DNA of 64,000 nt from Chrysomallon squamiferum (taxonomy: Eukaryota; Mollusca; Gastropoda; Neomphalida; Peltospiridae), in NCBI GenBank assembly GCA_012295275.1, contig CM022671.1, forward strand, positions 5,768,565-5,832,564. The letters run 5' to 3'. This document shows, in pieces, positions 1-12,667 of this stretch. The notes under the pieces were generated by a model that worked only from the letters and a program-made list of their open reading frames with translations, was not told the origin of the DNA and made no database searches. The translations under genes and the position numbers were made by a program. Every line of letters starts with the position of its first letter. Within the stretch, counting starts at the first letter, position 1.

Positions 1-252
1 ATTCATTTATTATAATTTTATTTCCTTTTGTCTACACTTAGAAAGCACAGGCAACTATTGCCATAAGTGCCTAATTTTGCTATCTTTGTTGTCAACAACA
101 TCTTTTTAAGCACAGTTATTTTGGTATTTAAGAATAAATGCAATGTTTGTGAACATTAAAATTGGAATATGAGGTCTTTTTTAACATTTGATTTACTGTG
201 CCACGTTCAGTGATTCACTCTGCCCCGGTACCTGCCCACAGTGAATCAAATA

Positions 253-306
<54 letters not shown>

Positions 307-518
307 GTTATTATTATTTTAAAATAGAAATAATTTTATAATATGAAACAGAAGATTTCCGATCGACTGTGCCCAGGTTTTCGCTACTTTCTTTACATCT
401 AAACATACATAGGCGTAACTCAGTTTCCATGATGAGTAATCACGGAAACCAGCGAACGGTAACTCCAGTGGATAATTATTGACTTCAGCTGAGTAATCTT
501 GAAACGGTGACTGCTTGG
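1..518. other. 5' flank of IAP copy A, no gene seen
   Basis: No coding sequence is supported here. It holds a (TTA)n microsatellite at about 257-312. The motif TGATTCACT and its complement occur near 211-245 and recur at 6948-6990 and 8028-8036, on either side of the transposase relict. Similarity to the flank of IAP copy B begins at about 229, where the same CCCACAGTGAATCAAA stretch is found as at 8025-8040, so this is probably the left edge of the duplicated unit. Confidence 0.5.
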
Positions 519-608
519 TATAAATAATGAAGACCGGTTTTGCTTCACAGATGTTAACCAGTCATACAACCGATCAAAACGAGCCAGGTTCCAGCGTGTC
601 ATCCAAAA
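519..608 (+). promoter_or_regulatory. TATA promoter and non-coding exon 1 of IAP copy A
   Basis: TATAAATA lies at 519-526. A putative transcription start would lie about 30 bases downstream, near 550. The stretch to 608 ends in CCAAAA followed by GTATGT, a good 5' splice site, and contains no useful open frame. The same arrangement is preserved in copy B (TATA 8371-8378, donor after 8460). The coding exon starts after an acceptor at 1155-1156, giving an intron of about 550 bases. Confidence 0.5.
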
Positions 609-1097
609 GTATGTATAAATCTCTTCCCTCGTATATTTACAAAAAAGAATGAAAGACGGTGTTTATTGTTTATTAATTAAATGAAAAATCAGAAATACAT
701 TACTTTATACATTTTATTATAATAATTTACATTAAATTGAGTGTTTTCCGGTCACCAGCGGACGAGTATTCATAAGTATAATGTATTATATTGCTATTAC
801 TATTACTATTACTGTATGATGTATGATTGTATCAGTGTAACGGTGTTACTTAGTTTACTGATATAGCTTATGATTAATACATTTCAAAATGTCCGTGTTA
901 ATATTATAGTTAAGACTTTATATAATAACATGTTTAATTTTTATCTTTATAAAAAAATTGTTTACACAAATTATCTGTTTAGACTATTAATAATGCTTAA
1001 CAACTCGTGTACGTACGAGAGCATTCGAGAATATAACTTCAGCCAATCAAACGAGTTTTTTACTGACCTTGACACAATTTTTAAAATAGCGCGAGAG

Positions 1098-1156
1098 TAT
1101 AAATATGTTGACTATTAAGCAGTTAGAACAGCGTTAAAGATAATTATTATTTGCAG
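1098..1156 (+). promoter_or_regulatory. Possible second, proximal TATA promoter of IAP copy A
   Basis: A second TATAAATA at 1098-1105 lies about 65 bases before the start codon and is conserved in copy B (8976-8983). A CCAAT-type box (GCCAATCAAA) lies about 60 bases further upstream in both copies. A TTCnnGAA pair resembling a heat-shock half-site array precedes it at about 1023-1040; copy B has GAATATTC near 8905. Transcripts from here would bypass exon 1. This is motif-level evidence only. Confidence 0.3.
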
Positions 1157-1166
1157 ATCATCGAAA

Positions 1167-3054
1167 ATGATTTCTACTTTGAGTAAAACTGATTGGGAAC
1201 GTCAGACCCAATGTTCAAAAGTTGTGGTGGATGGTGTAGGAGATTTTTTTTCTGAATCAGAAACAATGCAACGAAAAAAATCAGAAAAAGAAAGACTGGA
1301 TACGTTTTGGAACTGGCCATCATCGTCATACCAAACACCGAAGTCCCTCGCCAAAGCGGGATTTTATTATACCGGAATATCGGATCGAGTACAATGTGCA
1401 TTTTGTCACGGGGTTTTAAAGAACTGGCTACCGTCAGACGAACCCATGTCAGAGCATAAACTACATTTTCCATCTTGTCCATTCGTGAAAGGCGAATACG
1501 TAGGCAATATTCCCATGGCAGAAGACATGCAAATAGAAGAAAACAGACTGGCCTCGTTTTCGGCATGGCCACGAGATCGACGCCAAACGCCGAACGAACT
1601 TGCTCGTGCTGGTTTTTATTATCTTGGCGACAGCTTCAAACCGGACAGGGTGAAGTGTGCATACTGCCAAGTCAGACTGTACGACTGGATGCCAGGAGAC
1701 GATCCATGGATCGAACACGCCAGAGCCTTTCCTAGATGTCCGTACACGAAATTATGTCTTGGCCAGGATTTTATTGACGATATTCTGAAGTCAGGGACGG
1801 AACCACACCAAAGGTAATTACTTTTTTGATTATTTAGTAACTGATTTGTGTTAAAGATTAACAGGAGATTTTTACTTTTATTAATAACTAAATAAGAGTG
1901 GATTAAATACTTGATGATTATTTTGACTTATTTTTTTCAGTCAAACCGAGTATTATAGAACAAACAGTCTCATTGTACTGCTATTTGTTGATAAAAATAG
2001 TATAAAAATTCACTTCTGATTTATTGAAGAGAAATAAATGAAAAATATGCACATAAAAAAATAAAGATCATAACATAGGTAAGCATAATTTTCTTAATAT
2101 TAAATTTGACAACAAAACAACAATAAATAGATTAATAATAACTAACCAAACCAAATAAACATTTTAATGAACCAAGTAACATTTAAAAGCAGTGCTCCTG
2201 TGTTATGTCTGTGTGGATGTGTATACATGCACATGTGCTTATTTGTATATTTTTAAAAATGCAATACCAAAATACCAACTGTTATTATGAAGATAATGAG
2301 TGTACAGCAATATAACAGAAATAGAATAAAATACTAAACCAAAAAATTAGAGTATAAAATAACATAACTAGAAATACAAAAATATCTGAACACAGAAAGT
2401 GGCACAAAGGTAAGAGTTAAAATGTGATATTAAAAACTAACATTTCGTTATACTTATTATTCTAGTAATCGGGCAGTTTTCACACCTCAAAGTTCACAAA
2501 ATTCAGCATCTCAGAACACCCCTAATAATGTAGAAGTTGGAAACCAAACAGTGAATTATGAAAACAGGAGATCAGAGAGTGGAGTGAGAAAAGCTGCGAA
2601 CAGCAGCCAGGTTCAAGCGATGTTGGAGATGGGTTACCCTCGAGATTTAGTCCAGAATGCCGTGGAATGGAAGATCAGAGAAACGGGAACTGGATTCGCG
2701 TCTGCTGCTGATCTGGCTGCTCACCTTTTAGAAATGGAAGCTGAGACAAGCACAGTGTCACCAAGCAGTAGCCAAGTCTCTGTAACAAACCAAACAGCAC
2801 CACAATTGTATAATCCAAGCCAACAGTCCACTTCTACAAGTGAACAGCAGTCTACTCCTGCAAGTGAACAACAGTCCAGTTCTTTAAGCACGTTGCAAGA
2901 AAGATATCTCTGTAAAGTGTGTATGGAAAATCAGCTTCAAATGACATTTTTGCCCTGTGGTCATCTTGTTTGTTGTGGTCAGTGTGCGCTGTCTTTGGAA
3001 GTGTGTCCAATCTGCCGAACTGGTATAACTGGAATGGTGAAAACGTATTACTGA
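1167..3054 (+). CDS. Inhibitor of apoptosis, BIR-BIR-UBA-RING (copy A)
   Basis: Two coding exons, 1167-1813 and 2466-3054, join in phase 2 to encode 411 residues. BIR1 spans about residues 41-108, with zinc ligands C77, C80, H97 and C104. BIR2 spans about 125-193, with C164, C167, H184 and C191. A UBA-like segment lies at about 261-307. A C-terminal RING (about 365-402) has CKVC, CGHLVCC and CPIC, and the protein ends at VKTYY. The architecture is that of XIAP/cIAP-type proteins: BIRs bind caspases or IAP-binding motifs, UBA binds ubiquitin, and RING is the E3 ligase; it acts in the cytosol. The coding exon begins after an acceptor at 1155-1156, so a 5' non-coding exon exists (probably ending at 608). 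The start is the first ATG after that acceptor. Copy B differs at only a few residues, including S6R, T8A, R12P and SL to AM inside the RING. The human orthologue cannot be assigned. Confidence 0.93.
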
Positions 3055-3063
3055 TCACAACGC

Positions 3064-3262
3064 ATCTTGATACCAACAGTCCAAGACAGGAGTCCAAACA
3101 ACAGTCCAAAACAGGAGTCCAAACAAAAGTCCAAAACAGGAGTCCAAACAACAGTCCAAAACAGGAGTCCAAACAACAGTCCAAAACAGGAGTCCAAACC
3201 AGGAATTCGAACAACACTCCAAAACAGGATTCCAAACAAAAGTCCAAAACAGGATTATCTTC
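3064..3262 (+). repeat. 25-bp minisatellite in IAP copy A 3'UTR
   Basis: It begins about ten bases after the stop codon. About seven to eight units of roughly 25 bp each contain AGTCCAAACA and AGTCCAAAACAGG. The unit lacks stop codons, so spurious frames run through it. Copy B has a shorter array with altered units (10949-11110), so the array changed length after duplication. Confidence 0.85.
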
Positions 3263-3910
3263 CAGCTGAATAATGTCATGAAAAAAACAGTGTCATGGAT
3301 ATTAATACTGAACTATTGCCAAACTATATCATACACACATGATAGAGGTATGTGTTTGTGTGTGTGTCTACTATATTGTGTGGTAAAGTTTGGCTAAATA
3401 TATATATTTAGACATACTTATAGCAGACATATCAGTCCTGAACTCAATAGGATATATATATATATATATCAAAATTCAGTTACTGTTTATGTTATTGTTA
3501 ATGTTATGAAAAACAACATTAAATAAATAAGTGTCACACAGGAACTATTGGTGGTTCTAAAGAATAAATACATCTTATATTCCAATCACTCACAGTGAAT
3601 TCACAGACTGGTTATGTGCTTTGTTAGTAATTAATCAGCAGCAGTTCAGTTTGTAAAAGTCAGATAATATTTAACTTGCATGCTACATCCTAGTTTATCC
3701 ACATAGCACATCAATAACGTGATTTAAAACATTGTTAATATTAGCAAGATACACATTTAAAGTTTTACACAATAAAAAAAATAAAATAAAAAAAATACAT
3801 ATATGACATTATAAAATACATAAATATGTGTCTGTGAGTGGTTTTTTTTTTTAACACTGAGTGTTGTTGATCACTAAGAAAACAAATTCTTTTAATTCTG
3901 ACTTTCACAT

Positions 3911-3943
<33 letters not shown>

Positions 3944-5182
3944 AACGCACAAAAACTGAACTGCCAACCCTGTATAATTGTTTCCTTTTAGTTACTGAAT
4001 TAATGTTGTTATTGTTTTAATAAAAATATTTAAAATTGATTTTAAAGTTTGTTTCTGGTTGGTTTAACTCACATTTTGCACTTTTTGTTGTAGATAAAAC
4101 AGACTGACAATGCATGCAATGATGTCACTGATGTGTGGTTTGGCCTGGTAAAGGTGAGGTACTGGGCAACAGACATTTTGTTACATGAGTGGTATCAATA
4201 GTTTATAAAATTTAATACAACGTAACATGGTTTGCACAGGTTTTTGAAACTGGAAATTCAACACCTGTGTGTGTTCTTGTATCCAGTATAAGCATGAATT
4301 AACTGTAAACTTGCGTAACTGGATAAAACAAACAGCAGAATACAGCACTGCCAGTGTGCAGCATCTAACTGACGTGAAGTCATTTTGAGCTGCTGTTGTA
4401 AAGTTGTTATTAGTGTCACGTGATATGTAGTGTTACTGTGATGTTGTGGGTATGGGAAAAAAACTGTATTTACAAAAGATTCAAAATTTATTCTGTGGGA
4501 AAAATAAAATGCATTTTAAGTTTGTTTTTAAAAAACAACCCCAAAAACACCACAAACTAAAACTCTTTTTTTTTTTTTTTAAACACATTGTATATATTCT
4601 AATATCTAGTCACTATAGCAACAACAACAACAACAATAATAATAATAATAAAATGCTCGTTTTTTAAAATGAAAATGATTTTTGAAAGTAAAATTGATAT
4701 AAAAAGTAAGCTGACTTATGTTAAAAACAATAAACATTTCTTGTGAACCGTGGATAATATAATTTTAAATTTTTATTTTATTTAAAAAAAAGTTGCGAGG
4801 GATATGTAATGTTGTTATCTTCTTTCCATTAGAAGTTTGTCTTTTTTAAACAGGAATATATAATAATAATAAACTTTTATATAAATTAACCGTAATTTCA
4901 TAACTATATGTTTTATTCGTTAAAGTAAACAATTTAACACAGGTTTCATTGATTTCAGACTTTAACAATTCAGTATATATATATATATACACACATTTGT
5001 TAGTGTTGATTTAATTTATTACAAACATTGATATAATTTCACAAATATAAATGTCCGATAGCGTTGATGTCACAAATAAATATTTACCTCCATAAGTGTC
5101 TTCCTCAAAATTTGATATAATTTTCCGTTGATTTCACAAATACATGTTTATGTTCATTAGCTTTTATTTCACGTAATATTTT

Positions 5183-5219
<37 letters not shown>

Positions 5220-5262
5220 GATAATTTTGCATACAAATGTTGATTTGAATGAGTGATAATTT
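3263..5262 (+). repeat. Duplicated 3' flank of IAP copy A
   Basis: No gene is seen. The sequence matches 11111-15588 downstream of copy B, apart from small indels and two insertions in B at about 12394-12915 and 13205-15190. It contains (TA)n tracts at about 3452-3468, 3911-3935 and 5188-5216. Several AATAAA signals downstream of the RING stop could end the IAP transcript. Similarity stops near 5262, which marks the right edge of the duplicated unit. Confidence 0.6.
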
Positions 5263-5590
5263 ATTGTAGTAACAACAAAAACAATGAGAACAAGAATAAT
5301 AGAAAAGAAAATTTTAACAATCTAATTCCTGTTTAAATTTTTAATCTAATTGTTTTTGGCATATTATTTCTACAAGAATCCTAATCAATAAGTTTATCTC
5401 AGCTTAATTATTACTACTATAAATACACTATTACCATTATTAATAGTACTATTACTACAATCACTATTATTTTTTTGTTGTTGTTGTTAATCAATGTTTA
5501 TCTCAGCTTAATTATTACTACTAGATCCACTATTACTATTATTATTAGCACTACTTCAACTATCACTATTATTTTTGTTGTTGCTGTTGC

Positions 5591-5623
<33 letters not shown>

Positions 5624-7100
5624 GTGTATAAAATCTGATTTAAAAAAAAAATGTATTATTATAATCAATAAATAACATTTTTAATATTAAAATATTTTCA
5701 AAATAGATTTCTGTGTTCTGTGACTCAACTTCTTGTTTCAAACTTCTCTACATCTTCTGTTAGGTCTGTGTTCACTGTACAAAAAAAAACTTGGACGTCT
5801 GCCATTTCTAGAGTTAAACACTGTTATCAGGATCTGCCACATATGCACATATCCACAGACACATATGTACATAACATACATAACACACATACCATACATG
5901 ACACACATATACTAATTTATATCCAGAGAATTGGTGCATTTATACATTTACACAAACTGGAAAACACTAATGCATACATTAATATGCTCAAAAGCTGGAG
6001 ATGATTTACTTATTTTGTGTTTGGTGTATGAACTATATTTTAAACATGTTCTGTAAATCAAATACACTTATATACTGAAGCTAGGATATGGAATTTAAAT
6101 ATATATTTATATATATTCTCTCCTTATATATTTCATATCTAGAAAAAAGTAAAATTATTTTGTGTAAAATCTCATTTAGATCAAGTATCTACAACTATCA
6201 TCTATTTATTTATGTATTTATGTATTTATGTATTTATTTATGTGTTTATTTTACTTATTGTTGTTACTGATAAGAAAATTGATAAATGGATAGTGAAAAA
6301 ATTTATTTGGGATATATGCATAATGGAAAAATGAATGGATTTGTTAAAATGATAAATAAAGAAAACACATTTTAGTAGTTGTAGTAGTTAAGTAATAGCA
6401 GCTATAGAAGCATTTATTTAAAAAATAAATAAATAAATAAATAATATTAAGGATTTTAATCTTGTAAATAGTACTTAAGAAAATCTAAATAATTAAATAG
6501 ATGGGTTGAAATGACTGTAACTATCTCCGGATTACAGTTTTCGTTATTTTAATTTCTTTTTATTTCATTAAAACAGAGATGTATATTTAATGAAACTACA
6601 CGGATTTATGGATATGAGTACAGGCACAGTGGATCAAGAGAATCTGTCTTTTTTAAGAGTAACTGATGCTTTGTAATAACAAGATGATGGCAATCCCCAA
6701 CTGAATTAGTGGATGATTCAAGACCAGATTTCACTGCAGAACAAATACAAGGCAAACTATATTTTTCACTATCTAAAATAAAAATTTGCATTCTCTGTTG
6801 TTTTTGTCATTTAGTATAGATCATCCAGTAATAAGTAACCAAGCACTTGTTTGTGATTATGGGGCTGTTTCATGCAGTTAACAACCATGTGCAGGCAGCC
6901 GTTTTTAAAATAATTCCACAAGAGGGCGTTAAGTGCATTTGGGGTACAGTGAATCAGGGTACACTGGCTCATTTTGACAAGTGATTCACTGTGCCCTGGA
7001 AAATTTTCAAAACTTTATTTTTCACTACTAAACTAATTTTATTTTCCTCAACACAATTATTTTGTTATCTTAAGATACCCTCTTGATTAACAGTTTTTAT
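5263..7100. other. Spacer between IAP duplicates, no gene seen
   Basis: AT-rich sequence with (TTA)n near 5594-5620, TTTATGTA tracts at 6210-6245 and (AAAT)n at 6421-6442. Short open frames here have no domain, signal peptide or splice context. Around 6940-6990 two facing copies of a GTGAATCA/TGATTCAC motif precede the transposase relict. Confidence 0.5.
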
Positions 7101-7119
7101 TTTTGCTATTTCAGGCAAC

Positions 7120-8036
7120 ACAGGTAATGGTACGCAATAGGAAAAAAAAGGAGAGAGAGAAATAGGAAATACTGATAGTGGGCAAATGAAAGAAGAAGCT
7201 GTTCTCACTGTGAATGATGAAGGAAAAAGTATTCAAAATGTTTGTGCAACACATGATATCAAGTTTTCAACTCTCCGTAGATATGAGAAAAAAGCATGCA
7301 CTTCTGAAAACAAAGATGTAATAGCATATTCACCTAAAACACAACTGCCTCCAGGTTTTCAGTCAGGATAAAGAGATACTTCTGCAGGATTACCTTATTA
7401 TAGCATTGAAATTTCAGTACAGGCTGACACATAAAAACAAAGGAGGAAGAAAGAAGGGTGCAGCTATTATTCTGACAGACGATCAAGAAACAAATAAGAG
7501 AAGCAGAACAAAAGAGAAAAAGAAAGAAAGATAAACAAGAGAGCTGAGATATTAAAGAAGTTAGAAAAGTTACGAAGAAGTTGAAGTTCCAGCATAGAAA
7601 TACTGCAAATGAAGACAGCACAAGTTACAGTGAAGAAGCAGATTAAAAATTCTATGTTGATGATGATTATGATGCATCAGACTATGATGAATTTATGGAG
7701 CATCAAGTAGAGGACATAGAATTGCTAGATTCCAATGCACTCAGTGCTTATGATTTTGTTTTGGTAAGGTTTTCAACAACAAAAAACCCCACGGTTATGT
7801 ACATAGGGCAGGTTTGAAATCATACTGAAGCTACTGATGAGGCAATCTTTGAAGTGAAGTTCTTGGGACGTGAGAAACCAAAGTCATTCACACATTTATT
7901 TTTCCACATGTAGAAGACGTATGAGATGTTTTGTTTGAAGATGTTGTAGGGAAGTTGCCTGCTCCCAACCAACAAGTGGCAGATGTTGACCCACAGATGC
8001 AGTTTAGTTTAAAATGTTTTACCTGCCCACAGTGAA
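7120..8036 (+). pseudogene. Decayed pogo/Tigger-like transposase relict
   Basis: Broken open frames read as an N-terminal helix-turn-helix of the pipsqueak type: a lysine-rich start, then a stretch containing KSIQNVCATHDIKFSTLRRY at about 7213-7290. A charged KRKRKK linker and an acidic stretch at about 7640-7740 follow. The tail reads DFVLVRF, then YIGQV, then FEVKFLG, then KLPAPNQQ. I associate this order with degenerate pogo/Tigger-type elements of invertebrates. Stops and frameshifts interrupt it at about 7372, 7645, 7817, 7910 and 7930. The catalytic DDE core appears deleted, so it cannot be active. It sits immediately left of the copy B duplication boundary. Confidence 0.5.
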
Positions 8037-8370
8037 TCAAATCGTTTTTTTTTTTTTTGTAAATTTCCATTCAGCAAAAAATGATGGCAATTGGCAGGTT
8101 ATAAGTAAACAAGTTTTATACAGGGGAAGTTCTTCTATCATTTCCACCGTCAACATTAAGTCTGCCGACTTTGAAATAGAAATAATACGAAACAGAAGAT
8201 TTCCGATCGACTGTGCCCAGGTCTTCCCTACTTTCTTTACATCTAAACATACATTGGCGTAACTCACAAAGTTTCCATGATGAGTAATCACTGAAATGAA
8301 GGGAGCGAACGATAACCCCATTGGATAATTTAACGAATATATAGGCGTGGTAATCTGAGACGGATGACTG

Positions 8371-8460
8371 TATAAATAATGAAGACCGGTTTTGCTTCAC
8401 AGATGTTAACGAGTTTCACAACCGATCAAAGCGAAGCAGGTTCCAGCGTGTCATCCAAAA
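8371..8460 (+). promoter_or_regulatory. TATA promoter and non-coding exon 1 of IAP copy B
   Basis: TATAAATA at 8371-8378, followed by a stretch ending in CCAAAA before GTATGT at 8461. It is aligned with copy A over its whole length with few changes, which supports a functional first exon and promoter carried along in the duplication. Confidence 0.5.
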
Positions 8461-8975
8461 GTATGTATAAATCTCTTCCCTCGTATATTTACAAAAAAGA
8501 ATGAAAGACGGTGTTTATTGTTTATTAATTAAATGAAAAATCAGAAATACATTACTTTATATATTTTATTATAATAATTTACATTAAATGGAGTGTTTTC
8601 CGGTCACCAGCGGACGAGTATTCATAAGTATAATGTATTATATTGCTATTACTATTACTATTACAGTTACTGTATAATGTATCAGTGATACTTAGTTTAC
8701 TGATATAGCTTATGATTAATACATTTCAAAATGTCCGTGTTAATATTATAGTTAAGACTTTGTATAATAACATGTTTAATTTTTATCTTTATACAAATTT
8801 TTTTACAAAATTTATCTGTTTAGAATATTAATAATGCTTAATTTTTTTTTTTTACTTTGAACAACAACTTGTTTAGCGTTCGTGTACGTACGAGAGCATG
8901 CGCGAATATTCGGAAAATAGCCAATCAAACGAGTTGGTTACTGACCTTGACACAATTTTTAAAATAGCACGAGAG

Positions 8976-9034
8976 TATAAATATGTTGACTATTAAGCAT
9001 TTACAACAGCGTTAAAGATAATTATTATTTGCAG
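8976..9034 (+). promoter_or_regulatory. Possible proximal TATA promoter of IAP copy B
   Basis: TATAAATA at 8976-8983 is equivalent to 1098-1105 in copy A. A CCAAT-type box lies just upstream. GAATATTC followed by GGAAAA near 8905 fits a heat-shock-element half-site pair better than the copy A version. Evidence is motif only. Confidence 0.3.
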
Positions 9035-9044
9035 ATAATCGAAA

Positions 9045-10927
9045 ATGATTTCTACTTTGAGAAAAGCTGATTGGGAACCTCAGACCCAATGTTCAAAAGT
9101 TGTGGTGGATGGTGTAGGAGATTTTTTTTCTGAATCAGAAACAATGCAACGAAAAAAATCAGAAAAAGAAAGACTGGATACATTCTGGAACTGGCCATCA
9201 TCGTCATACCAAACACCGAAGTCCCTCGCCAAAGCGGGATTTTATTATACCGGAATATCGGATCGAGTACAATGTGCATTTTGTCACGGGGTTTTAAAGA
9301 ACTGGCTACCGTCAGACGAACCCATGTCAGAGCATAAACTACATTTTCCATCTTGTCCATTCGTGAAAGGCGAATACGTAGGCAATATTCCCATGGCAGA
9401 AGACATGCAAATAGAAGAAAACAGACTGGCCTCGTTTTCGGCATGGCCACGAGATCGACGCCAAACGCCGAACGAACTTGCTCGTGCTGGTTTTTATTAT
9501 CTTGGCGACAGCTTCAAACCGGACCGGGTGAAGTGTGCATACTGCCAAGTCAGACTGTACGACTGGATGCCAGGAGACGATCCATGGATCGAACACGCCA
9601 GAGCCTTTCCTAGATGTCCGTACACGAAATTATGTCTTGGCCAGGATTTTATTGACGATATTCTGAAGTCAGGGACGGAACCACACCAAAGGTAATTACT
9701 TTTTTGATTATTTAGTAACTGATTTGTGTTAAAGATTAACAGGAGATTTTTACTTTTATTAATAACTAAATAAGAGTGGATTAAATACTTGATGATTATT
9801 TTGACTTTTTTTTTTCCAGTCAAACCGAGTATTATAGAACAAACAGTCTCATTGTATAAAAAATAGTATAAAAATAGTATAAAAATTCACTTCTGATTTA
9901 TTGAAGAGAAATAAATGAAAAATATGCACATAAAAAAATAAAGATCAAAACATGGGCAAGCATAATTTTCTTAATATTAAATATGACAACAAAACAACAA
10001 TAAATAGATTAATAATAACTAACAAAAACCAAATAAACATTTTAATGAACCAAGTAACATTTAAAAGCAGTGCTCCTGTGTTATGTCTGTGTGGATGTGT
10101 ATACGTGCATATTTGTATATTTAAAAAAATGCAATACCAAAATACCAACTGTTATTATGAAGATCATGTGTATGATGATGAGTGTACAGCAATATAACAG
10201 AAATAGAATAAACTACCTAACCCAAAAATTAAGAGTGTAAAATAACATAACTAGAAATACAAAAATATCTGAACACACAAAGGTAAGAGTTAAAATGTGA
10301 TATTAAAAACTAACATTTCGTTATACTTATTATTCTAGTAATCGGGCAGTTTTCACACCTCAAAGTTCACAAAATTCAGCATCTCAGAACACCCCTAATA
10401 ATGTAGAAGTTGGAAACCAAACAGTGAATTATGAAAACAGGAGATCAGAGAGTGGAGTGAGAAAAGCTGCGAACAGCAGCCAGGTTCAAGCGATGTTGGA
10501 GATGGGTTACCCTCGAGATTTAGTCCAGAATGCTGTGGAATGGAAGATCAGAGAAACAGGAACTGGATTCGCGTCTGCTGCTGATCTGGCTGCTCACCTT
10601 TTAGAAATGGAAGTTGAGACAAGCACAGTGTCACCGAGCAGTAACCAAGTCTCTGTAACAAACCAAACAGCACCACAATTGTATAATCCAAGCCAACAGT
10701 CCACTTCTACAAGTGAACAGCAGTCTACTCCTGCACGTGAACAACAGTCTAGTTCTTTAAGCACGTTGCAAGAAAGATATCTCTGTAAAGTGTGTATGGA
10801 AAATCAGCTTCAAATGACATTTTTGCCCTGTGGTCATCTTGTTTGTTGTGGTCAGTGTGCGCTGGCTATGGAAGTGTGTCCAATCTGCCGAACTGGTATT
10901 ACTGGAATGGTGAAAACGTATTACTGA
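9045..10927 (+). CDS. Inhibitor of apoptosis, BIR-BIR-UBA-RING (copy B)
   Basis: Exons 9045-9691 and 10339-10927 encode 411 residues with the same phase-2 junction as copy A. All BIR zinc ligands (C77, C80, H97, C104; C164, C167, H184, C191) and the RING cysteines and histidine are intact, so both duplicates should be functional caspase-binding E3 ligases. Differences from copy A include R6, A8 and P12 near the N terminus, a Val for Ala and an Asn for Ser in the linker, an Arg for Ser before the RING, and AM for SL in the RING. The intron and flanks are also highly similar, so the duplication is recent or homogenised by gene conversion. Confidence 0.93.
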
Positions 10928-10948
10928 TCACAACGCATCTTGAGACCA

Positions 10949-11110
10949 ACAGTCCAAGACAGGAACCCAAACAACAGTCCAAGACAGGAGTCCAAACAAC
11001 AGTCCAAGACAGGAATCCAAAAACACTCAAAAACAGGAGTCCAAACAAAAGTCCAAAACAGGATTATCTTCCAGCAGGATTCCAAACAAAAGTCAAAACA
11101 GGAAAAATCT
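10949..11110 (+). repeat. Minisatellite in IAP copy B 3'UTR
   Basis: The counterpart of the copy A array at 3064-3262: units with AGTCCAAACAACAGTCC and AAGACAGGA, fewer and more diverged. A partial duplication of the terminal unit, around TTATCTTCCAGC, is visible near 11064-11078 and 11107-11115. Confidence 0.75.
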
Positions 11111-12608
11111 TCCAGTGAATAATATTAATGGATATTAATGCTGAACTATTGCCAAACTATATCATACACACATGATAGAGGTATGTGTTTGTGAGTGTGT
11201 GTGTGTCTACTAAATCAAATTTTATGCTTCTGAACCGTAAATATTGTGTGGTAAAGTTTGGCTAAATATATATATTTAGAGATACTTATAGCAGACATAT
11301 CAGTCCTGACCTCAATAGGATATATATATATGTATATCAAAATTCAGTTACTGTTTGTTATTGTTAATGTTATGAAAAACATTAAATAAATAAGTGTCAC
11401 ACAGGAACTATTGGTGGTTCTAAAGACTAAATACATCTTATATTCCAATCACTCACAGTGAATTCACAAAGACTGGTTATGTGCTTTGTTAGTAATTAAT
11501 CAGCAGCAGTTCAGTTCGTAAAAGTCAGATAATATTTAACTTGCATGCTACATCCTAGTTTATCCACATAGCACATCAATAAAGTCATTTAAAACATTGT
11601 TAATATTAGCAAGATACACATTTAAAGTTTTACACAATAAAAAAAATTAAATTAAAAATATATATATATGACATTATAAAATACATAAATATGTGTCTGT
11701 GAGTGGTTTTTTTTTTTAACACTAAGTGTTGTTGATCACTAAGAAAACAATTTCTTTTAATTATAAAACGCACAAAAACTGAACTGCCAACCCTGTATGT
11801 CTTAATATAATTGTTTCCTTTTAGTTACTGAATTAATGTTGTTATTGTTTTAATAAAAATATTTAAAATTGATTTTGAAGTTTTTGCACTGTTTGTTGTA
11901 GATAAAACAGACTGACAATGCATGCGGTGATGTCACTGATGTATGGTTTGTCCTGGTAAAGGTGAGTTACTGGGCACCAGACATTTTGTTACATGAGTGG
12001 TATCAATAGTTTATAAAATTTATTATAATGTAACAAGGTTTGCACAGGTTTTTGAAACTGGAAATTCAACACCTGTGTGTGTTCTTGTATCCAGTATAAG
12101 CATGAATTAACTGTAAACTTGTGTAACTGGATAAAACAAAAAGTAGAATACAGCACTGCCAGTGTGCATCATCTGACGTGAAGTCATTTTAAGCTGCTGT
12201 TGTAAAGTTGTTATTAGTGTCACGTAATATGTAGTATTACTGTGATGACGTGGGTATGAAAAAAAAAAAAAAATATTTTCAAAAGATTCAAAATTTATTC
12301 TGTGGAAAAATAAAATGCATTTTAAGTTTGTTTAAAAAAGAAACCCCCAAAAAACACCACAAACTAAAACTTTCTCTTTTTTTAAAAAAACACATTTTGG
12401 GATGATTTGTTTGATTATGATTATGCTATTTTTTTTATCCACAAAATCGAGCATAGTCAGTTGAGAGTGTATTGTTTCCAGTCAGAAGACACTCAGTTTG
12501 GTTTTACTTCTGGCAAGACATTTTATTCTGAATAATGCACACACTGAGTTTTTATCTTGTACGGATTATAATATACATGATTTTTAACAAAGAATTGTTA
12601 GCATGCAT

Positions 12609-12667
<59 letters not shown>

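Noticed and set aside
1174-1735. Minus-strand and alternative-frame open frames over the BIR exon
   Set aside because: They are shadows of the BIR coding exon, with no domain, and the same shadows appear over copy B.
3055-3279. Several open frames after the RING stop, rich in Gln, Ser, Lys and Asn
   Set aside because: They arise because the 25-bp minisatellite unit lacks stop codons in several frames; the RING stop is conserved in both copies.
6606-6791. Minus-strand 61-residue frame left of the transposase relict
   Set aside because: No signal, domain or splice context; the reverse sense is also broken. It may be part of the relict but I cannot show it.
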